Assembly (NCBI RefSeq): GCF_004366815.1
Contig: NZ_SORI01000014.1
Coordinates: 1-64,000, forward strand
Reading direction: 5' to 3'
Source of the DNA: Aminivibrio pyruvatiphilus
GTDB taxonomy: Bacteria; Synergistota; Synergistia; Synergistales; Aminobacteriaceae
DNA length: 64,000 nt
This document shows positions 1 through 11,256 of the stretch, in pieces. Each line of letters begins with the position of its first letter. Within the stretch, counting starts at the first letter, position 1. A program made the translations under genes and the position numbers. The notes below the pieces were generated by a model. It searched no databases. It had not been told where the DNA came from and saw only the letters and a program-made list of their open reading frames with translations.

Positions 1-94
1 CACTTCAGCAAGCTTCCATGTCATACCGTTCAACTTGCATGTGTTAAGCACGCCGCCAGCGTTCGTCCTGAGCCAGGATCAAACTCTCAAATAA
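1..94 (-). rRNA. rrs: 16S ribosomal RNA, 5' end (partial)
   Basis: The reverse complement carries the universal bacterial 16S 5' signature AGAGTTTGATCCTGGCTCAG (revcomp of 68-87), followed by GACGAACGCTGGCGGCG and CTTAACACATGCAAG. By E. coli numbering the mature 5' end falls near position 94. The rest of the gene lies outside the window. The sequence after the CATGCAAG helix should be diagnostic for phylum if searched. Confidence 0.97.
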
Positions 95-177
95 TTTATT
101 GCAGGACTTCGCTTGCATCTTTATGCACTGTATTCTTTTTTCAAGTTCCGGCGTCGCCCCGTGAGGCAACGGCGAAG

Positions 178-206
178 AATATACCACGCCCAAAAAGGTT
201 TGACAA
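178..206 (-). promoter_or_regulatory. rRNA operon promoter
   Basis: On the minus strand TTGTCA (201-206) and TATATT (178-183) are separated by exactly 17 nt, a sigma-70-type promoter. It points at the 16S gene, with about 80 nt of leader. No convincing boxA antitermination element was seen in the leader. The promoter is divergent from the PBP promoter at 249-257. Confidence 0.75.
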
Positions 207-248
207 GCCCCCTTTTTCAATTTCGGCGAAAAAATTTTTCCGGAGGGA

Positions 249-257
249 TGGTATAAT
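249..257 (+). promoter_or_regulatory. Extended -10 promoter of the PBP gene
   Basis: TGGTATAAT at 249-257 is a perfect extended -10 element (TGn followed by TATAAT). No good -35 hexamer lies 16-18 nt upstream, where the sequence is an A/T run. Extended -10 promoters can work without a -35. The start codon follows about 70 nt downstream. Confidence 0.55.
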
Positions 258-330
258 CAGGCAGAACAGGATGTGAACTGATTCTGATGCGTCCCCGAGG
301 GGATGTTTTCTGTTTGCAAGGAGGAACGTC

Positions 331-2631
331 ATGGCCCGTGTATCAAGCTCATCTTCCGAGAGAGATCCGTCGTCTCCGGCACGACGGAACGGAAAACCGC
401 CGAAGAGAAGATCCCTTCTCAAGTCGATTTTCCTTGTGTTCTTTTTCCTGTTTCTTCTGGCCGGAGCGGCTGTTTCGGTTTTTGTGGCCCTGTACCTGAG
501 GGATATTTCCGAGGATCTGCCCACTGCCACGGAGATGCTGGCCCACAAGGCGAACGTGGCAAGCGTGATCTACGACCGGAACGGAGAGCCCGTCGCCCGG
601 CTGTTCACGGAGAACCGGCAGCCGGTGGAGCTGAGAAACATTTCTCCGTGGATCATCAAGGCCACCCTGGCTGCGGAGGACTCATCCTTCTATCAGCACG
701 GAGGGATCCGCCTTCTTTCCATTGCCCGGGCTTTTATTGAAAACCTTTCAAACCGGGGGGTCAGGCAGGGGGGAAGCACCATCACCCAGCAGCTTGCCAG
801 AAACCTATTCCTCAGCCAGGAACGTACTTTTGAACGCAAAGCCAAAGAGGCCATTCTTACCGTACGGATGGAACAGCTATTTACCAAGGACCGGATCATG
901 GAGATGTACCTGAATACGATTTACTTCGGCCACGGCGCCTGGGGAGTGGATACAGCGGCCAGAACGTACTTCGGGAAGCCGTCATCCGAAATCACCCTCC
1001 CTGAAGCTGCCATACTGGCAGGTCTGATAGCGGCTCCGGGAAGATACAGCCCCCTTTCGAACTTCGAAAGCTCGAAGGTCCGGCAGAAGTACGTGCTGGA
1101 CAGGCTGCTTACCCTGGGCTGGCTCAATGAAAAAGAGCGTGACGAGGCCTTCGCGGCCGAGCTGGAATTCAAGCATGTTCCCAACAAGGTGCAGGAGTTC
1201 AACAGGGCTCCCTATTTCGTTGCCCACCTGCTGTTCAACGAACTGCTTCCGAAGTACGGGCCGGACCTGGTCTACTCGGGGGGCATGGAGATCCACACCA
1301 CCCTGGACCTGAAGATGCAGGAGGCCGCGGAAAAGGCCATGAAGGGGCTGAAGAGCCAGGGAGCCATCGTGGGCATGGACCCGGAGACGGGAGAAGTGCT
1401 GGCCATGGTGGGAGGGCACGATTTTGCCGTGAGCAAGTTCAACCGGGCGACCCAGGCCTTCCGCCAGCCTGGATCGGGCTTCAAGCCCGTCGTGTTCGCC
1501 TCGGCCTTCGAATCAGGGCTCCTGCCGACGGACCACTTTCTTGACATGAAGATCGAGTACGAAAAGAAGGGGCCGAACATGACGGTGTGGGCTCCGGAGA
1601 ATTACAGCGGCAAGTTCAGCGGCGAGGTGACCCTCGAATACGCGCTGATTCATTCGATAAACACTGTGGCGGTGCGGCTGATCGACTATGTGGGAGCACG
1701 GAATATCCTGACCACGGCGCGGAACATGGGGATCACGTCGCCCCACGTGCCCGCCGATCTTTCCCTTGCCCTTGGAACGGCGAGCATCACCCCCCTGGAG
1801 ATGGCGGTGGTGTTCTCCGCCTTCGCCAACAACGGAAAGACGGTAACGCCCCTGATGATACGGGAGATCCGGTCGGGGAACGGCGATGTGCTTGAATCCC
1901 GGAGCCCCTTTTCAACCCCGGGGATCTCTCCCGAGACGGCGGTGACGGTCCGGTCCATGCTGATCGACGCCGTGCGGTCCGGAACGGGCACCCGGGCCCT
2001 GCTGAAGGACAGGGAGACTTTCGGCAAGACGGGCACGACGAATGATTACAGCGACGCCTGGTTCCTGGGCGGCGTTCCTGGTCTGACGGCGGTGGTGTAC
2101 GCCGGAAACGACGACCACAAGCCCCTGGCCAAGAAAGGCGCCACGGGTGGAGTCATCGCCGCGCCGGTCTGGAAGGCATTTGTTGAAGAGGCCGTGAAGG
2201 GCCGGAATCTGCCGCTGCAGTTCTCCGTTCCGGAAGATGCGGACGTGGAGAGCGTCAAGATCTGCCGGACGTCCGGATTCCGGGCGATCAGCGGGTGTTC
2301 GGCGGTGACCATTTTCATGCGGAAGAACGCCGCCCCCCAGACGAACTGCCCCATCCACGGCGGCGACATGTACGCCAGTTCCCAGGATCCGAACGCTCCG
2401 AGGCTGATACTGGTTCACAACGACAGCGAGACCTATGCGTCTTCGGGTCAGTACGCCGACGCGGGGACAGCGGGACCTCCTCCCGAGACGGGGCCTGTGA
2501 AGGTGAGCAAGCCGACAGGGCCTTCCGAGGCGGTAGCGCCTTCGGACATGGCGTACAAGGACCCGAACCCCGCGGATTCCGTGGAGGATAAGTACCAGAA
2601 GCTGCTGAAGCAGTACGGGATTACGAATTGA
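331..2631 (+). CDS. Penicillin-binding protein 1A (bifunctional glycosyltransferase/transpeptidase)
   Basis: A 766-residue class A PBP that polymerises lipid II and cross-links peptidoglycan on the outer face of the inner membrane. One transmembrane anchor lies at about residues 30-55 after a basic, Ser-rich cytoplasmic tail. The GT51 glycosyltransferase domain (about 70-245) has the catalytic Glu in AAEDSSFYQHGG (E116) and the GGSTITQQLARN motif. The transpeptidase domain has SxxK (S382-GF-K385), SIN (442-444) and KTGT (K565). The length is usual for PBP1A, with a Pro/Ser-rich C-terminal tail. The start is fixed by AAGGAGG about 6 nt upstream of ATG. The gene is monocistronic, with its own promoter and a strong terminator. 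Confidence 0.95.
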   Translation: MARVSSSSSERDPSSPARRNGKPPKRRSLLKSIFLVFFFLFLLAGAAVSVFVALYLRDISEDLPTATEMLAHKANVASVIYDRNGEPVARLFTENRQPVELRNISPWIIKATLAAEDSSFYQHGGIRLLSIARAFIENLSNRGVRQGGSTITQQLARNLFLSQERTFERKAKEAILTVRMEQLFTKDRIMEMYLNTIYFGHGAWGVDTAARTYFGKPSSEITLPEAAILAGLIAAPGRYSPLSNFESSKVRQKYVLDRLLTLGWLNEKERDEAFAAELEFKHVPNKVQEFNRAPYFVAHLLFNELLPKYGPDLVYSGGMEIHTTLDLKMQEAAEKAMKGLKSQGAIVGMDPETGEVLAMVGGHDFAVSKFNRATQAFRQPGSGFKPVVFASAFESGLLPTDHFLDMKIEYEKKGPNMTVWAPENYSGKFSGEVTLEYALIHSINTVAVRLIDYVGARNILTTARNMGITSPHVPADLSLALGTASITPLEMAVVFSAFANNGKTVTPLMIREIRSGNGDVLESRSPFSTPGISPETAVTVRSMLIDAVRSGTGTRALLKDRETFGKTGTTNDYSDAWFLGGVPGLTAVVYAGNDDHKPLAKKGATGGVIAAPVWKAFVEEAVKGRNLPLQFSVPEDADVESVKICRTSGFRAISGCSAVTIFMRKNAAPQTNCPIHGGDMYASSQDPNAPRLILVHNDSETYASSGQYADAGTAGPPPETGPVKVSKPTGPSEAVAPSDMAYKDPNPADSVEDKYQKLLKQYGITN

Positions 2632-2643
2632 CGGCTGGAAGAG

Positions 2644-2677
2644 AACCGGGGGCCCCTTTCGGGGCCCCCGGTTGTTT
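2644..2677 (+). terminator. Intrinsic terminator of the PBP gene
   Basis: A perfect 13-bp GC-rich stem (AACCGGGGGCCCC, 2644-2656, pairing with 2661-2673) has a TTTC loop and is followed by a short T-rich tail (GTTT). It begins 12 nt after the PBP stop codon. Confidence 0.85.
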
Positions 2678-2696
2678 GAGAAAAAGTTGAGATTCT

Positions 2697-3257
2697 GTCA
2701 TCCTGAACGAAGTGAAGGATCTGTTTTTGCTTTGTTCCGGGAGCTCATGGAATCAAAAAGAGTTCTTCCGGACAAAAGACAAAAACGAGATTCCTCCCCC
2801 TTCGGGGACGCGATCGCTCCGCTCAGGATGACAAGCTTTTTTGTCATCCTGAGGGCGGGTTTTGCCCGAAGGATCTCGGGGTTGGGTAATTCAGGATCAA
2901 AGTCAGATCCCTCGGTCGCTTCGCTCACTCGGGATGACAAGCAAGGGCAAACCCAAGGCAGATCCTCCCCCTTCGGGGATGCTTCGCGATCGCTCCGCTC
3001 AGGATGACAAGCTTTTTTGTCATCCTGAGGGCGGGTTTTGCCCGAAGGATCTCGGTTTGAGGACTTTCAGAATCAAGAGCAGATCCTTCCCCTCCGGGGA
3101 CGCGATCGCTCCGCTCAGGATGACAGCAAAAGCGAGATCCTCCCCCTTCGGGGATGCTTCCTCCGCTGCGCTCTGGATGCTGCGCGATCGCGATCACTTC
3201 GTTCAGGATGACAGGCAAGGGCAAACTTGCGCGACCGCGATCGCTCCCCGGAATGAC
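2697..3257. repeat. Intergenic repeat cluster 1 (GTCATCCTGAG / CTCAGGATGAC family)
   Basis: About 560 bp of non-coding DNA between the PBP gene and the PEP-synthase-like gene, built from alternating inverted half-units. One half reads GTCATCCTGA(n)GAAGGATCT and the other is its complement, AGATCCT(n)TCAGGATGAC. A 71-bp segment is repeated exactly at 2809-2879 and 2985-3055; it contains two facing half-units and a GGGCGGGTTTTGCCC hairpin. The short reading frames here are translations of the repeat, not genes. Confidence 0.9.
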
Positions 3258-3269
3258 AATTCTTCCCCC

Positions 3270-4670
3270 CTACATCCCGCCCCGTATGCCGTCGAGGATG
3301 ATTTTCTGCTCCGCCGAGGCGACGATGCGCCGTGTGTAGTCCAGGGCGTCGGGGTTGACGCTGATGCTGTCCATGCCCATGGCGACGAGTTTCTCCGCGA
3401 AGTCGGGGAAGACGGACGGGCCTTCGCCGCAGATGGAGCACGGTATGCCCGCTTTCCGGGCCGCCCGGACGGTCATGGATATGGCCTCCAGGACGGAGGG
3501 GTGCCGTTCGTCGAAGTAGCCCATGGCGCCGAGCTTGCCCGAGTCCCTGTCCACGCCGAGGATAAGCTGGGTGAGGTCGTTGCTTCCGATGGTGAAGCCG
3601 TCGCAGAGGGAGGCGAACCGGTCGGCCTGCAGTACGACCGAAGGCACTTCCACCATGAGCCAGACCTTGAAGGACGGGCCGGAGACAAGCCCCTCGGACT
3701 CGAGGATGGCCCTGACCTGCTCCATTTCCCGGAGGGTCCGGACAAAGGGTATGATGACGGAGAGGTTGGTGAGGCCGAAGTAATCCCGGACTTTCTTCAC
3801 GGCGCGGCATTCGAGGCGGAAGCCCTGTTCGTAATCGGGGGAGACATACCGGGACGCTCCCCTCCAGCCGAGCATGGGATTGGATTCAAGGGGTTCCAAG
3901 TCCTGACCGCCCCGGAGCTTGCGGAAGTCGTTGGTCCGGAAGTCGCTGAAGCGCATGAGCACAGGTCTTGGAGAGAATCCCGAGGCGACGGCGGCTATGC
4001 CTTCGGCGAGCTTGTCCACGAAGAGGGTTTCCTGTTTCGTCCGGACGAGGTAGATGGGGTGGATGCCGATGTCGCCGGTGAAGATGAATTCGGTTCTGAG
4101 AAGGCCGACACCGTCGGCCGGCAGGACTGAGCACCGCTCCACCGAGGCCGGGCCTTCAAGGTTGATAAGTATTTTTGTTGCCGTGACGCTCTGGGGAATC
4201 GGGGAGGCGGCGGGTTGCCCCTGTGCCGCCGTACGGGGCGACGCGGCCGGGAGGGCCGAAACGGCGGAGACAAGCGAAGGAGCTGTGCGCTCTTCTCCCT
4301 GGAAGACAACTCCCCGGGTTGCGTCCACTACCACGTTCTGTCCTTCGGCGAGGACTTCGGTGGCGTTCCTGGCGCCCACTATGCAGGGTATTCCGAGCTC
4401 CCGGGAGAGTATGGCGGCGTGGCACGTGCGGCCGCCTTCGTCGGTGACGACGGCTCCGGCTTTTCGGAGCGCGGGGATCATGTCCGGCGTGGTCATGGTG
4501 GTCACGAGGATGTCGCCGTCGGTGATCTTCACCGCATCGGCTGATCCGGGAACAAGGACGACCTTTCCGGCGGCGAGGCCGGGAGAGGCGGCGAGGCCCC
4601 TGCAGAGAAGCTTCCGCTCGGGAGTTACCGGAGCAGGGGACGAGTTCTCGTGCTTCCCGTTCTTTGTCAT
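3270..4670 (-). CDS. PEP synthase-like protein lacking the N-terminal ATP-binding domain
   Basis: 466 residues collinear with the C-terminal two thirds of PEP synthase (PpsA). The phospho-histidine swivel domain lies at about 20-125 with GGRTCHAAILSRELGIP, where H84 is the phosphorylated His and T82 matches the regulatory Thr of PpsA. An Ala/Ser/Pro-rich linker (about 128-162) leads to a PEP/pyruvate TIM barrel (165-466) with FSDFRTNDFRKL, the NPMLGWRGASRYVS box and the catalytic Cys region ICGEGPS (C414). The PPDK_N ATP-grasp domain is absent. Only 66 nt separate this gene from ppdK, so the missing domain is not a local frameshift. AAAGGA precedes the ATG. It may work with a separately encoded ATP-grasp partner, or act as a PEP-fed phospho-carrier like enzyme I; its actual role is unknown. 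Confidence 0.85.
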   Translation of the reverse strand: MTKNGKHENSSPAPVTPERKLLCRGLAASPGLAAGKVVLVPGSADAVKITDGDILVTTMTTPDMIPALRKAGAVVTDEGGRTCHAAILSRELGIPCIVGARNATEVLAEGQNVVVDATRGVVFQGEERTAPSLVSAVSALPAASPRTAAQGQPAASPIPQSVTATKILINLEGPASVERCSVLPADGVGLLRTEFIFTGDIGIHPIYLVRTKQETLFVDKLAEGIAAVASGFSPRPVLMRFSDFRTNDFRKLRGGQDLEPLESNPMLGWRGASRYVSPDYEQGFRLECRAVKKVRDYFGLTNLSVIIPFVRTLREMEQVRAILESEGLVSGPSFKVWLMVEVPSVVLQADRFASLCDGFTIGSNDLTQLILGVDRDSGKLGAMGYFDERHPSVLEAISMTVRAARKAGIPCSICGEGPSVFPDFAEKLVAMGMDSISVNPDALDYTRRIVASAEQKIILDGIRGGM

Positions 4671-4686
4671 GATCTCAGGTCCTTTC

Positions 4687-4720
4687 AGAAAGATCCGCGC
4701 CGGGTGTACACCCGGCGCGG
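4687..4720 (-). terminator. Hairpin between ppdK and the PEP-synthase-like gene
   Basis: A perfect 26-bp palindrome at 4695-4720 (arms CCGCGCCGGGTGT and its complement) is followed on the minus strand by ATCTTTCTG. It lies 16 nt past the ppdK stop codon and about 20 nt before the downstream ribosome-binding site. It probably terminates or attenuates ppdK transcription ahead of the PEP-synthase-like gene. Confidence 0.65.
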
Positions 4721-4736
4721 TGGATCTTCTTCAGTT

Positions 4737-7385
<2,649 letters not shown>

Positions 7386-7387
7386 CT

Positions 7388-8272
7388 CTATTTCGCACCT
7401 CCATGGAATGAATGTCTCTCCGTCGCCCCGGCGAGCAGGGCAAGTATTTCATGGGCCGTTTCCTCTATAGCCCGTTTCGTGACATCGAAAATCACAATGC
7501 CGAGATTTTCCATTATACCCGAAGCGTAATCGATTTCCCTCATAATTTCTTCAGAACGTACATACAAACTTTCTTCCGGGGGCAACCCCATCATGGACAT
7601 GCGCCTGGTGCGGATTTCCCCCAGGGATACGGGCGATCTCGTGAGGCCCACGATCCGCGTCCGGGGAATGCGGAAGAGCTGCGGAGGGGGCTCGATGCCG
7701 GGAACGAGGGGCACGTTGGCCGCCATGATGCCCCTGTGGGCAAGGTACATGCACAAGGGGGATTTCCCCGTTCTCGATATGCCCACGATGACCACGTCCG
7801 CCTCCTTGAGGATGGAGGGGTTCCCGCCGTCGTCGGCGGCGATGGTATACTCCACGGCCCGGACACGCCGGAAATACTCCCTGTCCATGGGGTGCAGGAG
7901 AGCCCGGTCTTCTTTCGGCCCCTGGCCTGCCGCCGTCTCAAGCCCCGTGAGCACGGGGGAGAAGGCATCGTACTCGTCGGTGCCCTGACCGAGGCAGGTT
8001 TCCTTCACGAGCCGGCGGTATTCTCCGGAAAGAAAGCAATGAAGCACCACGGCGCCTGTCCGGGAGGCTTCGTCCAGGGCCTCGCGGATTTTGTCCTCTC
8101 CTGTCAGGGAGCCGAAGCGGGTTATTTCGATGCCCGTCTTGCCGAAGCGGCGGGTGATCCATGACGCGCAGGCCTCGGCAACCTCGGAGAGGCAGTCCGA
8201 GAGAACGAAAAGATCCACGTTTTCCCCGTCGGGGAAAGAAAATCCGTTCCGTCGTTCACCGAAGGTGACCAC
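7388..8272 (-). CDS. PPDK/PEP synthase regulatory protein, divergent paralog (DUF299)
   Basis: 294 residues of the PSRP family: bifunctional ADP-dependent kinase and Pi-dependent pyrophosphorylase that inactivates and reactivates PPDK or PpsA at the Thr two residues before the catalytic His. The P-loop is intact (GISRTGKS, 164-171) and followed by PLCMYLAHRG and a 'VPLVPGIEPP' segment. The C-terminus has IFDVTKRAIEETA. The N-terminal signature, usually SDSTGETAE, is changed here to SDCLSEVAE. The start is GTG with AAGGGAAGG upstream. It lies directly upstream of ppdK and 13 nt after the second PSRP gene, suggesting PPDK as target, but substrate assignment between the paralogs is inference. 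Confidence 0.88.
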   Translation of the reverse strand: MVTFGERRNGFSFPDGENVDLFVLSDCLSEVAEACASWITRRFGKTGIEITRFGSLTGEDKIREALDEASRTGAVVLHCFLSGEYRRLVKETCLGQGTDEYDAFSPVLTGLETAAGQGPKEDRALLHPMDREYFRRVRAVEYTIAADDGGNPSILKEADVVIVGISRTGKSPLCMYLAHRGIMAANVPLVPGIEPPPQLFRIPRTRIVGLTRSPVSLGEIRTRRMSMMGLPPEESLYVRSEEIMREIDYASGIMENLGIVIFDVTKRAIEETAHEILALLAGATERHSFHGGAK

Positions 8273-8285
8273 CAGCCTTCCCTTC

Positions 8286-9101
8286 TCAGCGGGCCCTGAG
8301 GAAATCCAGGATCTCCTGGGCAGTCTCTTCCACGGCCCTGTCGGTCACATCGTAGATGCGTGCGCCAAGGGACTTGAGATAGTCGGTGGCGGCCTGCAGC
8401 TCCCGATCCACCCGCTCCCTGGTGGCGTAGGCGGAAGCCGACGGTTCGAGACCGAGGAGCCGGAGCCTCTCCTGCCGGATCTGGATGAGCCTTTCAGCCG
8501 AGATGATGAGGCCCACTATCTTGGACGATGGTACTTTCCTGATGATCTCCGGGGGATCCACCTCGGGGATGAGGGGGATGTTGGCGGCCTTGAAGCCTTT
8601 GTTGGCGATGTACATGGAGAGGGGGGTCTTTCCCGTCCTGGAGACGCCGAGGATGACCAGGTCAGCCTCGGGCAGGGATTCGGTGCTCCGGCCGTCGTCG
8701 CACTGGATGGCGAATTCCACGGCCTTGATCTTCTGGAAGTAGTCTTCGTCCAGCTTCCGGAGCAGTCCCGGCGCCTGGAGGGGTTTTCTGCCAAGCCGCA
8801 TCTCCAGGGCGTCCACCATGGGGCCGAGAAGGTCCACAAAGGGAATTCCCGCGGCGGCGGTTTTCTCGGCGAAGACGGAGCGGGTCTGCCGGTCCACCAG
8901 GGTGCAGACCACGATGGAAGGGACGGCGGCCGCCCGGGACACGACCTCGTCAATCTTTCCGGATCCCTCCACGTACCGGTACCGGACGATCTTCGAGAAA
9001 TCGGTGTCGAACTGGCTGATGGCGGCGAGGGCCACGTGCTCCGCCGTCTCGCCGGTGGAATCGGAAACGATAAAAAGGGTCAGGGTTTCCAGGGCGTCCA
9101 C
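8286..9101 (-). CDS. PPDK/PEP synthase regulatory protein, canonical paralog (DUF299)
   Basis: 271 residues from the GTG at 9101, matching the family length (about 270-277). It keeps the canonical N-terminal motif VSDSTGETAEHV (12-23), the P-loop GVSRTGKT (152-159), PLSMYIANKGFKAANIPL and the C-terminal YDVTDRAVEETAQEIL. The reading frame stays open upstream into glyS, but that part is not family-like. AAAGGAG sits only 1 nt from the GTG, so the exact start is uncertain. PSRP genes often sit next to glyS (for example yqfL in Bacillus), which fits this location. Its target could be PPDK, the ATP-domain-less PEP synthase, or both. Confidence 0.9.
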   Translation of the reverse strand: MDALETLTLFIVSDSTGETAEHVALAAISQFDTDFSKIVRYRYVEGSGKIDEVVSRAAAVPSIVVCTLVDRQTRSVFAEKTAAAGIPFVDLLGPMVDALEMRLGRKPLQAPGLLRKLDEDYFQKIKAVEFAIQCDDGRSTESLPEADLVILGVSRTGKTPLSMYIANKGFKAANIPLIPEVDPPEIIRKVPSSKIVGLIISAERLIQIRQERLRLLGLEPSASAYATRERVDRELQAATDYLKSLGARIYDVTDRAVEETAQEILDFLRAR

Positions 9102-9136
9102 TCTCCTTTGGTTCGGTAATGGTTCGCTTGGCCGAA

Positions 9137-9174
9137 GGGGATTCCGGCTGAAAAGTGTCTCCTCCGGAATCCCC
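9137..9174 (-). other. Inverted repeat between glyS and the PSRP genes
   Basis: Perfect 11-bp arms GGGGATTCCGG (9137-9147) and CCGGAATCCCC (9164-9174) enclose a 16-nt loop in the 83-nt gap after glyS. On the minus strand the hairpin is followed by TTCGGCC rather than a T run, so it is a poor intrinsic terminator. It may be an attenuator, an RNA-processing site or an mRNA-stability element separating glyQS from the PEP module. Confidence 0.5.
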
Positions 9175-9184
9175 GGGCATTTCG

Positions 9185-11251
9185 TCAGGCTCCTTTGAGC
9201 ACCCCCACGTCCCCCACCTTGAGGAAGAGGGCGCTGCACATGGAAAGGAGGGCTATGCGGTTGTTTTTTATCTTTTCATCGGGATCCATGACAAGAACAT
9301 CGTCAAAGAAGGCCGTGACGAAGGGCGACAGTTCCGCGAGATATCCCGCGAGACCGTTCCAGTCCTGTTTTTCCATGGCCCCGTCAACGAGGGGAAGCAC
9401 TCTCCGGATTTCGCCGTGGAGGGCGGTCTCCGCGTCCCTGGCGAAGAGGGCCGGGTCCACTGTTCCCGCCTCTCCCCCGCTCTTGGAGATGATGTTCCGC
9501 ACCCGCACCGCCGAGGTGACCAGGTTGGAGAACCATTCCACCCCCTGGAGCTTCGAGAATACGTCCAGGAACCGCAGGACCTGGAGGGGCCTGTGTCCCG
9601 TGACGGATATTGCCAGTGATGTGAGCTCGTGGCCGAATCCCTTTTCCTTGACCTGCATGAGCAGCCGCTGGGAAAGGAAGGCCAGGACCTTTTCCCCCGT
9701 CCCGGGCGAGGCTGACAGGAGCTTCATGGACTGCTCCGCCAGCCTGGAAACGTCCACGTCAAGCCTGAGGCCCCAGATGATCTCGTTGATGCACCGGGCG
9801 GCCCGGCGGAGACCGTAGGGATCCTGGGAGCCGCTGGGCTCGAGGCCTACCTTGTGGCAGCTCACGATGACGTGGGTCCGTTCGGCGAGGCCGAGGATGG
9901 CTCCCGGCACCTCTCCGGGAAGTTCGCTGCCCGCGGCCTTGGGGAGATACTGGTCATAGAGCGCCCGGGCCACTTTTTCGGGCTCGCCGTTTCGGAGGGC
10001 GTACTCCCTGCCCATGAGCCCCTGGAGTTCGGGAAATTCGTAAACCATGTTGGTGACAAGGTCGGCCTTGGCGAGGAACGCCGCGCGGTCCACCACGGGA
10101 ACGAGGTCGTTCATGGCCATTTCGCCGCAGAGCCAGAGAGCCAGCTCCCTGGTGGTCATGATCTTGTCGTGGAGAGAGCCGAGCTTCTCCTGGTAGACGA
10201 TGTTCTTGAGACGTTCCACGTTGGCGGCGAGCGGATTTCTGAGGTCTTCGCCCCAGAAGAAGGCGGCGTCCTCGAGGCGGGCCCTGAGGACCCGCTCGTT
10301 GCCCTCCCGGACCACCGCCATGTTGGAGGCCAGGTTGTTGCTCACGCCCACGAAGTAGGGAAGGAGCTTCCCGTTTTTCCCCCGGACGGAGAAGTACTTC
10401 TGGTTCTTTTTCATGGAGGTGGTGAGCACTTCTTCGGGCATTTCAAGGTACTTCCTGCTGAAGGACCCGAAGAAGGGCACGGGATACTCCACCAGGTAAA
10501 GGTTTTCGTTGATGACCTCGGGGTCGAGCTCCACGGAGCCGTCCAGGTCCTTCTCAAGGGAGGCGATGCCGGCGAGCATCTTCTGGCGGCGCTTGTCCTG
10601 GTCGAGGATGACGTAGTTGTCGTAGAGCTTGTCCATGAAGTCGGCCGCGTCACCGATGACGATGTTCCGGGCACCCATGAAGCGGTGCCCCACCGTGGAG
10701 TTTCCGCTCCTGATTCCGCCGTATTCGAAGGGGATGACTTCCCGGTCAGCCATGGCGAGGATCCACCGGATGGGCCTGGCGAAGCGGACCGTGGGGTCGT
10801 CCCAGTACATGTTCTTGGGGAAGACGAGCTTCCTGATGAGGGCGGGAAGGAGCTCCGGGAGCATGTCGATGCTCCTGCCCCCGGGCTCGGAGACCTCGGC
10901 GCAGGCATAGCGCACGCCGTCCACTTCCGTGGGAGTAAGCTGTTCGATGGAGACCCCCCGGCTCTTGGCGAAGCCGTGGGCCGCCCTGGTGGGGTTGCCG
11001 TTGACGTCGAAGGCGGCGTTCCATGCCGGCCCCTTGAAGGTGTTGACCAGGTCGCTCTGCCGTTCGTCGGCGTCACGCACGAGGAGGGCTATCCTGCGGG
11101 GCGTGGCGAAGACGGAAAGGCTCTTGAAGGCTATCCGGGCGGAGGCCAGGTCGTCCCTGGCGGTCTTCTCGAGGAATTCGAGGGTGTCCGGCAGGAAACG
11201 GGATGGGATTTCTTCGGTTCCGATTTCGAGAAGGATGTTTTTCAGTACCAT
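9185..11251 (-). CDS. glyS: Glycine--tRNA ligase beta subunit
   Basis: 688 residues, the normal length for the beta subunit of the alpha2-beta2 glycyl-tRNA synthetase, which charges tRNA-Gly. The N-terminus NILLEIGTEEIPSRFLP is diagnostic. It continues with VFATPRRIALLV, a GYRFM-like segment reading VGHRFMGARN, and the HD-like and anticodon-binding C-terminal regions. The frame is open for 30 more codons upstream, but AGGAGGTAATCGCC directly precedes ATG at 11251. It follows glyQ by 5 nt. Confidence 0.95.
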   Translation of the reverse strand: MVLKNILLEIGTEEIPSRFLPDTLEFLEKTARDDLASARIAFKSLSVFATPRRIALLVRDADERQSDLVNTFKGPAWNAAFDVNGNPTRAAHGFAKSRGVSIEQLTPTEVDGVRYACAEVSEPGGRSIDMLPELLPALIRKLVFPKNMYWDDPTVRFARPIRWILAMADREVIPFEYGGIRSGNSTVGHRFMGARNIVIGDAADFMDKLYDNYVILDQDKRRQKMLAGIASLEKDLDGSVELDPEVINENLYLVEYPVPFFGSFSRKYLEMPEEVLTTSMKKNQKYFSVRGKNGKLLPYFVGVSNNLASNMAVVREGNERVLRARLEDAAFFWGEDLRNPLAANVERLKNIVYQEKLGSLHDKIMTTRELALWLCGEMAMNDLVPVVDRAAFLAKADLVTNMVYEFPELQGLMGREYALRNGEPEKVARALYDQYLPKAAGSELPGEVPGAILGLAERTHVIVSCHKVGLEPSGSQDPYGLRRAARCINEIIWGLRLDVDVSRLAEQSMKLLSASPGTGEKVLAFLSQRLLMQVKEKGFGHELTSLAISVTGHRPLQVLRFLDVFSKLQGVEWFSNLVTSAVRVRNIISKSGGEAGTVDPALFARDAETALHGEIRRVLPLVDGAMEKQDWNGLAGYLAELSPFVTAFFDDVLVMDPDEKIKNNRIALLSMCSALFLKVGDVGVLKGA

Positions 11252-11256
11252 GGCGA

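Noticed and set aside
200-257. TTGACA at 200-205 as the -35 of the PBP promoter
   Set aside because: It is 46 nt from TATAAT, far too distant. On the other strand an overlapping TTGTCA serves the rRNA promoter.
2672-3250. Several short open frames rich in RMTS/CHPER-type residues
   Set aside because: They are translations of the GTCATCCTGAG repeat in different frames, and similar ones appear in every repeat cluster.
2697-3257. Possible CRISPR array
   Set aside because: Units are inverted halves with irregular spacing and imperfect identity; there are no equal-length unique spacers and no cas genes.
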